Positions 39,343 to 47,000 of a stretch of DNA of 47,000 bases are shown here, piece by piece. This DNA comes from Symbiodinium natans (Eukaryota > Sar > Dinophyceae > Suessiales > Symbiodiniaceae), in NCBI GenBank assembly GCA_905221605.1, contig CAJNDS010001935.1, forward strand, positions 64,001-111,000, written 5' to 3'. How positions within the stretch are numbered: position 1 is the stretch's first letter; the number at the start of each line of letters is the position of its first letter. A model generated the notes under the pieces. It was not told the DNA's origin. It saw only the letters and a list, made by a program, of their open reading frames with translations, and searched no databases. The translations under genes were made by a program, and so were the position numbers.

Positions 39343-39892
39343 TCCCACAAACAAGTGACAAGGCTGCAAAGCTGCTTCGGGCTGCAAGGCATAGAAAAAC
39401 GAATCAACAAGCTTCAGCTGATTAGCAAGAACCACCAATCAAGAGAATGGTGGGCCATGACCATTAGCCAAAAACAGGAGCATGATCGCCATCATCAAGC
39501 GACTACTGTACGTGAACCGGACCGTCACGACGAGACCAAATTATCAAACTATTTCAGGCTTGAGAAACGTGCTTAGACTTCAGCTAATTTGGACTGCGGT
39601 GTGTGTCCAGGCGTCAGGCCCAAACGATGACTTGAAGAATTATAGGGTGTCGGATCTAGGGGATGTGGCTACTATCAACCCTCAACCCTAAAGTCCAGGA
39701 TAGGAGCAGGATAGGATAGGTAGCCCTAAACCCTAAACCCTAAACCCTAAACCCTAAACCCTAAACCCTAAGTCCAGGATAGGAGAGGGAGACCCGAGTC
39801 GATGCCAAGCCACTCATCCAGCGCCCGGGAGCCTCGCGGCGGCGCATCGGGATCTGCCTTCTGGGGCAAATCCTGGGACACTCTCTAGGGTA

Positions 39893-40062
39893 GGGTTTAG
39901 GGTTTAGGGTTTAGGGTTTAGGGTTTAGGGTTTAGGGTTTAGGGTTTAGGGTTTAGGGTTTAGGGTTTAGGGTTTAGGGTTTAGGGTTTAGGGTTTAGGG
40001 TTTAGGGTTTAGGGTTTAGGGTCTGGGGTAGGGTTTTGGGTGTAGGGTTTAGGGTTTCTGCA
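39893..40062 (+). repeat. Longest TTTAGGG array in the window
   Basis: About 18 perfect tandem heptamers run from 39893 to 40021, followed by degenerate units. A true chromosome end is excluded because unique sequence continues for 7 kb. Confidence 0.97.
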
Positions 40063-40337
40063 AGCACTCTCTGCAGCAGGCTTCACACTAGTGCAACCAG
40101 ACAAGCAAGCCCCACCCCTGCATCAAAGGGCAACCTCTGGCCAGGGTTTAAGGTTTAGGGTTTATGGTTTTGTAAATCTTGGGCATCAAGCAGGTCACGG
40201 GGTTAGACAGGATTGCTGGCATGCCCCGGCAAGCGGTTCACTGGCCACCATTTGCTGAAGCACGCTGTTGTTTGCAAAAACCTCCCGCCCAGAACTCAAT
40301 TTCGGAGAATCCCTAAACCCTTTTGCTGTTGGTCCGA

Positions 40338-40554
40338 ACCCCTAAACCCTAAACCCCGTTGAGCCCTAAACCCTAAACCCTAAACCCTAAACCCCAAACC
40401 CTAAACCCTACGACTGTAGAAGAGAAGTGCCTCGAAGTGCCTGCACCAGGCCAAGAGTCCCTGGGGTCGCTCGCGCCAGTGCCTCCGAAGCATGCCTGTG
40501 CTGAGTTTAGGGTTTGGGGTTTGGGGTTTAGGGTTTAGGGTTTAGGGTTTAGGA
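40338..40554. repeat. Opposed tracts
   Basis: CCCTAAA at 40338-40411 and TTTAGGG at 40504-40554. A tract at 41182-41205 precedes hairpin H. Others are at 42426-42487 and 42964-43022. Confidence 0.92.
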
Positions 40555-40736
40555 GACATTAGGCCCGAGAAGTAATCGTCCTAATATCGGTTCAGAACAG
40601 ATGTAGTTAACTATTTTGGAACGGTAAACTCTCGTCTACAGCGGTCCAGCTCGCCAACTGCCTGGCGTTGCTGGCCATGGCTGTCGGCAAGCCCGGGTTC
40701 ATTCCCATGTGCGCTTTGTCGCATTTCATAAAGCAC

Positions 40737-40768
40737 CCCAGACCTTCCAAAGTTTTGGAAGATCTGGG
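40737..40768. mobile_element. Minimal family A hairpin (termini only)
   Basis: CCCAGACCTTCCAAAG is followed at once by TTTTGGAAGATCTGGG. The whole interior is missing. Confidence 0.8.
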
Positions 40769-41218
40769 CATGTGAGTTTGGGTTTTTTCACTCCTGCCCA
40801 GCGTTAGGGTTCTTCGGGTACAGAACTACTGTGTGAAATTGGATGGCAAGGGCAGAAGCCTTCCAAGAGTTCGAGGAACTGCCAACCTGTTGGCATGGTG
40901 GTTCTGAGAACTATGGCGTCCGCGCTTGAGGTCCTCTGGATCCATGGTACACATTTTACTCCTGCACTTCCCTTGGAACCATATTTGAAAGAATATTGCT
41001 ACCTTGGGATATATATATATAAAGAAAAAGAATAATTCCTGAGGGAACTATAGACTCTTTAATGTGCCTAGTAGAGGTGGTCCAGGTCCTCATGCCCACA
41101 TCCCTAAGTTTTGCCGGTCTGCCGCGTCTGCGACAGAGTCGAGAAGGACTGCTCTTCGGACAGTGCTTCCTTGGAGCCATGGGCTTAGGGTTTAGGGTTT
41201 AGGGTAAAAGATACCACA

Positions 41219-41320
41219 ATATGGGAGGCTTCCGAAATTAGGGGGTTACCTTATTGAGGTCCTTTTCTACAAGGGCATCCTACTATTTGGGGTCTACTTT
41301 AGGGGCCCCCTATTTTCCTA
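41219..41320 (+). mobile_element. Family H, copy
   Basis: ATATGGGAGGCTTCCGAAAT, CCTTATTGAGGTCC and GGGGCCCCCTATTTTCC. A degenerate copy is possible at 785-860 and another at 14860-14920. Confidence 0.78.
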
Positions 41321-41986
41321 ATGGCATCCTACGGAGTACGGAGTCAATGATTGGGTTTGGTGCTCCTACGGTTCACAGCCACGATTTGAGAGGTCTTTTA
41401 AGCATGGAGCACTCTTTCGGCCGATCTGCTCACTATTGAAGCAATTTAGCGAGGCCGTTTTGGGAAGAGACTCTGAACTGCATGAACAGGCAATTGCATG
41501 CAATTGTGCTGCACTGGCTAAGTCTTCGACTCGAATACAGCAATTGAGTGTGCCGCCTTGCCAAATCACTTACGCAATGCTCTTTCCCAAATTCTCCCGA
41601 CCGGCGCCCCTTGAACCCACAAACGGCAAACTCCAGCTGAACCCCATCGACATGTACTACTTTTCGTGTCAGTCACATCCGTTTCGCACGCGATGTCTTG
41701 CGCATTGTTGTCGGACTTCGACTTCTATAGTCGAAATATATTGCAAGTTACAAGCCAGGGGCTTCATACGAATCTGCCTTAGTTCTCCGCCAACATGTTG
41801 ACGGAACTCCGAAACTGATCCAGGCTGCCAGCCCGCCGTCGCGGCGATGCAGCTGCAGCGCCCAGCACTACGGCAACGGCACAGCTCCTCGGAAGTTCTA
41901 ACTGTTGGGTTTTCAGATTGAGCACTAACCCGATGGGCCATGCGTGAACCAAACTTCATCTTAGAGGTCACAGTTGGAATTTTCAC

Positions 41987-42290
41987 ACAGAGAGAGACAT
42001 ATATATATATATACATATATATGTCTCTCTCTTATTTATTTATTCATCGATTTTTATATATGATTGTATTAGTTATATACGAGTAATTATATTAATATTT
42101 CTCATAATACTGTATGTTCTTATTACACCATTATGTTATCCTATTCGTGCTCTTATGCTCAGATAGATTGGTCTATATAGAAACGTATATATGTGTGTAG
42201 ATATATACTTATTATTTGTATTTAAATTTGTATATGCATATACCGGCATATATTATCTTACATTTTGCAATAGTATTCTATTCTGTCATG
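41987..42290 (+). repeat. AT-rich island opening with a perfect-type hairpin
   Basis: AGAGAGAGACATATATATAT is mirrored by ACATATATATGTCTCTCTCT at 41991-42032, then about 250 bases of strongly AT-rich sequence without a convincing gene. Confidence 0.85.
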
Positions 42291-42489
42291 GAAAATCCCA
42301 TGCCTCTCCTGACGGCGGCTCCAGGCCCTGGCCGCTCCGGTGGTGGCGGTGCACGGCGGACGGGTGCACGGCGGACCGGTGCCAGAGCACGCAAGACTAC
42401 GTGGGGAGGAGCCGCCAGAGCCATGGGGTTTAGGGTTTAGGGTGTGCGACCCTAGGGTTTAGGGTTTCGACTGGGTTTAGGTTTAGGGA

Positions 42490-43530
42490 TGAGGGTCTCA
42501 GATCGACTCAGATCGCCCTCCTTAAGGACTTCTAAAACATCACTTCTACGCTTCCAGAAGGAATGGATGAGGCCGTTTGTGATGTGAGGGTTGAGGCTAC
42601 CTGTTTTGAAGAAGTGTGCGCATCGTTACAGGCTTGCGCGTCTCTGTCAGGCTTCTCGTGCATCCAGGTTTGTAGATGTGGGTGATGAAGGGATTCCGGC
42701 TCGTGCTGGATCAAGCAACGCTGGTTGCATTTGCAGGCATGTGTTCGTTGTTATTTATTTATTTTTCTGTTTTTTTTTTGGGGGGGGGGGGTGGAATTGC
42801 TAACCCAATTATATTCGGGCTTTTGCCTTGGCTCAAATCGGCTGGAGCAGAGCAACTGCAACTCGCGCAGGTGTTCCTGGACATCTCCATTTCCCAACTC
42901 TGGGGGTGAAGCGGAAGCCGACGCCGGGCGAGGCCTGGGCGGAGAGGGGAGGAGAGGGGAAGGATTTAGGGTTTAGGTTTTGTTTTTTGGGTTTAGGGTT
43001 TAGGGCTTAGGGTTGAGGGTTTTAAGTTTTGCCAGCCAAATCTAGCCAAGGCAGGTTTTGATCCCAACATGGTAAACAACACCTCCACTCAGAATGCTGG
43101 AGTCAAAAAATTTAGCCTGAGCCTGACTGCGTCACAGGTCGATTTCCTACACCAAGCTCAAACAATCGCAGCCGCTCCATGGAGTGTAACGCATGTAAAG
43201 AAGACGACCGCGAACGTTACACACCAGATTGTGGCTTGCATGGGTACAGTACAGGGTATCGCAAAAAAATCTTCAGCAACCTAGAGCCACACCTAACTAT
43301 CTTCTGACGCGCCCACAAGCTGCCAAGTCTTCTCTCAGCTTGGAAAAAGGCAAAATGCCGGTACTAAGATCTCAGTGCAAGCCTAGGTTACCTATTCGTG
43401 CTCAGTCGGAGGGCTCAGGAATTGACTTTACAACAGCATCATCTCTACTGCCCATGGCCCAAAGGGACGGTGTGTAGGTCCGTGAGCAGGTGTGGCCTGG
43501 GCACACGCCATCCCGAAGTCGTGAGTGAAT
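42490..43530. other. Mostly unique sequence, no assigned gene
   Basis: Contains T/G homopolymer runs at 42770-42791 and a tract at 42964-43022. A plus frame at 43069-43284 is Lys/Thr-rich, with no clear splice sites. Confidence 0.45.
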
Positions 43531-44264
43531 ACCCTAGACCCCAGACCCTAGACCCTAGACCCTAAACCCTAAACCCTAACCCCTTGACCCTGACAATGTG
43601 CCAGCGAGAAGCAATGGAGGAATAGGGATGCCCTTTGTCCTGGTACAGGCATGAGGTTGATCGGCTTCTTTGAAATACCAGTTCTTTTACATTCGGCGTA
43701 GAGCCAATCGGTCTCTGGGATAAAAACAGGGGGCGGGGAGGAGTATGAGGGCGGGGGTCTCAAGGGCATTTGAACCTGTTGGTCAAGCGAATCTCAAGCA
43801 CACGTTCAAGTAGTTACAACGGAAGAACAGCCAACGGCCTCATACCTCTTGTTCCTTGCTTTTAACCTGACGCTGATACTGCAGAACATCCTTAGCCGCT
43901 CCCCCCCAGGTCTGAGATGGGGCTCTTCACGCAGAAGAGTATTCAGGCTCAAGATAGGTCAATTCTTGTCCCGAGCCGTTAAGTGCGCCTGCTATCCCTG
44001 AACCCCAGGGCAGACCTGTGCTCCATTTGCGAAGGCACCGGCCTCTGAGGGAAACCAAGACGGAAGGCTTCCGATGGCTAGGCTAGGCTCTTACCGTCAC
44101 AGCCGGTAACCTGAGCCCGGAGCTCCCGAATCTGCATCTGCCCAAGACATTACTTTAATTCGAATCAACAGAGAAACCCTTTTTTCTTCCATCTGGGCTG
44201 GGTGGGGAACCCTAAACCCTAAACCCTAAACCCTAAACCTTAAACCCTAAACCCTAAACCCTAT
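43531..44264 (-). repeat. CCCTAGA/CCCTAAA tracts
   Basis: CCCTAGA-rich at 43531-43581 and CCCTAAA at 44208-44264. The sequence between (43.6-44.2 kb) is unique with no convincing exon. Confidence 0.92.
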
Positions 44265-44621
44265 GTAATCCAAGCAATGGTGCCTAGAGCATCGAGGGTC
44301 CCTATGTTGAGGCCGGCCCAACAGCTCATGTTGCAAGCGACTATCTTCGTAGCCCCGCAACCGTTTCTAAATAAGGGTACCCTTTTTGGGGTGGATACCT
44401 TATCAGGGTTTAGGGTTCAGGGCCTTTTTAGGGCTGGTTCGGGTTGGCTACTTTTTTAGGGAACCCTTGCATCCCAAAACGGGCAACGAAGGTCCCCCTG
44501 CGCATACCGAGCTATTGCCCCAAACAGCTGAGTTCACTGCGCGACGGGTCCACCAACTGTTGGCAGCTCTGGGCCTCCATGGGCACGGGGGCATTGCATA
44601 GTGCAGGGTGTCGGACAGAAC

Positions 44622-44708
44622 GGGGTTTAGGGTTTAGGGTTTAGGGGTTTAGGGGTTTAGGGGTTTAGGGGTTTAGGGGTTTAGGGGTTTAGGGGTTTAG
44701 GGTTTAGG
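44622..44708 (+). repeat. TTTAGGGG octamer array
   Basis: Eight perfect octamers flanked by heptamers. Confidence 0.95.
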
Positions 44709-45704
44709 AAAAACGGGTTAAGGGACACGACAGATTGAGCTGTCGGCTTGGTGTTCACGCCTGAAGTGCCACCGAGTGGAGACACACTTCGTGTCCAAGG
44801 TACACAGCCCAAGTGCAGCAAGCAGCATCAAACACAAGAGGGCCGTGGCAGTGGTGCACTCAAGCAGAAAGGTAGACACAGCAGATCTGAAAAAAAAAAC
44901 AAAAAACAAACAATATTCCTAGGCAAAGAGCTCCAGCTCTAACAGTGCAACTGAATTCTTTTCTGGCCTGGTTGCGGGGGTTCCTTTGACCTGAACGCAG
45001 TCGAGTGAGAATCACTGCAAGACCAAGGACCACCTGTGATTTTCTGTGATGCTCATGTACATTAGGCCTCTTCCCGCCCCTCTGCCTGTCAGGAGCAACA
45101 CAACTCTTGGATACAATCTGGACAGAGTGCCTGCAGCGTGGCAACGCTGTCCCCATCAGTTCACTCCTATGTCCTTCAGCCTCCAAGGGCCAGGCTGGCT
45201 CTTGGAGGGCAACCTGGTATCGCCTCGGACTCGGAGGCATTCTGTCTGCCGGGTGGAGGCTTTGACGTTGAAACCATCAACTTTTCGAGTTGTAGAGAGC
45301 AAGTGCTGAAATGACTGGCCAGCACCGGCCTTCATGGTAAGATCCTTGGTCGTCTGGGACCTGCGACAGGGGATACCGCAATGGCTTGCGACAATGATGG
45401 GCTGAGAGTTGCATCTATAGTAGGACCTAGGAGGTTGATCGTCTTGTGGAGATCGTAACAAAGGAGCATCACTTTATGGTGTGTACAGGTGCGCAAGTCT
45501 TCGACGATGCATTAGGATCAGGAGTGAGCTTCAAGGCCATTGCAGAAGCAGGCGCTACGCTGCCGCTACACCCCGTTTGCATCCCGGCATAAATCGCGAA
45601 GAAATCCGCCACCTACGATCGGCATTTGGCAGGCAAAGCTTGAGCTGAGGCCAATGCCCCGAGGGCATTTCGCATGGCATCGGCCTGGGTCGCAGTGCAC
45701 AGAG
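44709..45704. other. Unique sequence, no assigned gene
   Basis: Frames up to 126 codons exist on both strands, with an A-rich run at 44889-44913. I could not choose a coding strand. Confidence 0.45.
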
Positions 45705-45708
45705 CTAC

Positions 45709-45830
45709 GAGGAGGGGCCCCCCTAGTTATAAGTAGGGTTATGAGGACCCTACATTGAATTATAAGGATCCTAACTTAGGTTAGAAGTCCCAGTATAGTA
45801 AGGGGGCCCCTATTTGTCCACCCCCTCGCC
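45709..45830. mobile_element. Hairpin family G
   Basis: GAGGGGCCCCCCTA is mirrored by TAAGGGGGCCCCTA with AT-rich inner arms. Single copy in the window. Confidence 0.65.
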
Positions 45831-45904
45831 AAGTGCATCCGTGGAAGAAGTGCTCAGGCCTCTACATCTGAGATATCAATTGCGGCCCGTGGACTTTCTG
45901 TATG

Positions 45905-45977
45905 TTTTAGGGCTTAGGGTTTAGGGTTTAGGGTTTGGGGTTTAGGGTTTAGGGTTTAGGATTCTAGGGTTTAGGCA
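45905..45977 (+). repeat. TTTAGGG tract
   Basis: About nine units. Shorter TTCAGGG tracts are at 46081-46092 and 46147-46190, and a CCCTAAA tract is at 46826-46867. Confidence 0.93.
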
Positions 45978-47000
45978 AACAACGCTGAGGACCAAAGCTG
46001 AAAGCAGCCCTCAAACCCAACTAATAATCAAACCCAACTAATAAAAAAATCTAAGTCTCGCCTGAAGTCTTCTGGGATTTGGGGTTCAGGGTTCTTTTTG
46101 CCACCCGGCTGGCCATGCTCCACGGGGCAACTGAAGAGGGATTGCTGGTTCAGGGTTCAGGGCCTAGGGTTTAAGGTGTTTAGGGTTCATCAAAACGAAC
46201 ATACTTTCTGAATGCACAGGATCGAAGGGGTGGGTGGGTAGATACTCGATACCTGAGTATCGGGGTTCACTAGGGAATGCTTGCACTTGAGATGCTCAAC
46301 CCTGAAACCTGCACCCTCTACCCCAAATCCTAGCAACCCAAGACAGCCTCAAGCCCGAGACCCTCCTTCGCATCTCCTGTCTGAAGAAGGTTTGCGAGTG
46401 TTAGGTGGTGCCGGGTTCGATGCGACAATGTGCGGGCAAGGCCTTGCATATGCACGGCCTGGCACTTCCTGCTACAAGGCAGGTCCAAATTTCAGGGAGC
46501 TCTGAGCAGGCGGCCCAGTCTTTGGTGTGTGTCTTTCCAGCTTGGATTCCTGGCGCACGCATCTGAGCCATGCCTACTACTACAAGGGGTGGCCTAATCC
46601 CTAAGCCCAAACCCCAAACAACCTTAGTTACAACTCAAGTGCTGAAGGATCCAGGATACCTCGAAGTAAGAAGTGACTGTAGTATCGCCTCCGGAAATCT
46701 ACCCCAACATATCCCCGGCCATCTCCAGCTTGCGAAACCCGCTGTCGAGCTTCTTGCGCCTACCCGCGGCTTCGCCACCGCCTCGAGAAGCGGCCTCACA
46801 GAAAAATGTATGGCCGGATCTGGCCCTAAACCCTAAACCCCAAACCCTAAACCCTAAACCCTAAACCGACGGGCAATTGTGGTCTCCAAATTTGCGCGGA
46901 TCTGCATGCCCTCCCGAGAGTAAGTATGCGTGGCGGGCATTAGCGTTCTACGATGCCGCTGCGAAACATGAAACGCTGCTGCGCATTTTGTACTTTGAGG

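Noticed and set aside
39893-40062. True chromosome end
   Set aside because: Unique sequence and other tracts continue on both sides, so the array is interstitial.
46401-46440. GCCGGGTTCGATGCG as a tRNA T-arm
   Set aside because: No matching acceptor, D or anticodon arms could be placed upstream at the right spacing.
1-47000. Dinoflagellate spliced-leader, tRNA, rRNA or transposase genes
   Set aside because: I looked for the leader's CCATTTTGGCTCAAG core, tRNA-type GGTTCGA arms and transposase motifs by eye and found none convincing. A covariance-model scan would be decisive for tRNA.

Overview
This window looks like nuclear DNA from a protist, probably an alga. The best guess is a dinoflagellate or relative, but this is an inference. 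The base composition is mixed (roughly half G+C by eye). I see no bacterial operons, rRNA or tRNA, and no long clean reading frame. About 90 short tracts of the plant/algal-type telomere heptamer TTTAGGG/CCCTAAA are scattered through it in both orientations. Two repeat blocks dominate what is left: GC-rich satellites at 30.6-32.3 kb, and CA/TA microsatellites at 8.2-9.25 kb and 26.3-26.6 kb.

The tracts are not randomly placed. They separate islands of 70-250 bases that are open in at least one frame. Many islands begin after a pyrimidine-rich ...CAG or ...AAG and end exactly at GG|GTTTAGGG, so the first GT of the tract can serve as a 5' splice site. My reading is that much of the window is small exons separated by short introns (about 55-230 bases) built from telomere-like repeat, from palindromic hairpin elements, or from both. 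The best anchored case is a minus-strand gene at 33.2-34.6 kb. One exon there encodes a class I methyltransferase motif I (VLELGCGTGRWA), lies between two tracts and ends at G|GTTTAG. Other phase-consistent chains are at 9.9-12.2 kb (minus), 20.9-21.2 and 21.3-21.6 kb (minus), 22.3-23.0 kb (plus) and 26.7-27.0 kb (minus). I could not name a function for these. Several islands are open on both strands, so strand and frame are tentative wherever I give confidence below 0.5.

At least ten families of 80-130 base palindromic elements (A to J below) fill or flank the putative introns. One family (C) shows 8-base target duplications, one element is nested inside another, and some are cut by telomere-like tracts. 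Together this suggests introner-like DNA elements and telomere-type repeats that both act as intron-forming material.

Region by region: 0-8.2 kb has short exon islands, tracts and hairpins. 8.2-9.3 kb is simple repeats. 9.4-9.9 kb is a degenerate tandem repeat. 9.9-13 kb is a multi-exon minus gene. 14-25.6 kb is dense tracts with exon islands on both strands. 26.3-26.6 kb is CA/C-rich repeat. 26.7-30.2 kb has minus-strand islands and nested hairpins. 30.6-32.3 kb is satellite. 33.2-34.6 kb is the methyltransferase-like gene. 35-47 kb has tracts, exon islands, the longest perfect TTTAGGG array (39.9-40.0 kb) and an AT-rich island (42.0-42.3 kb).
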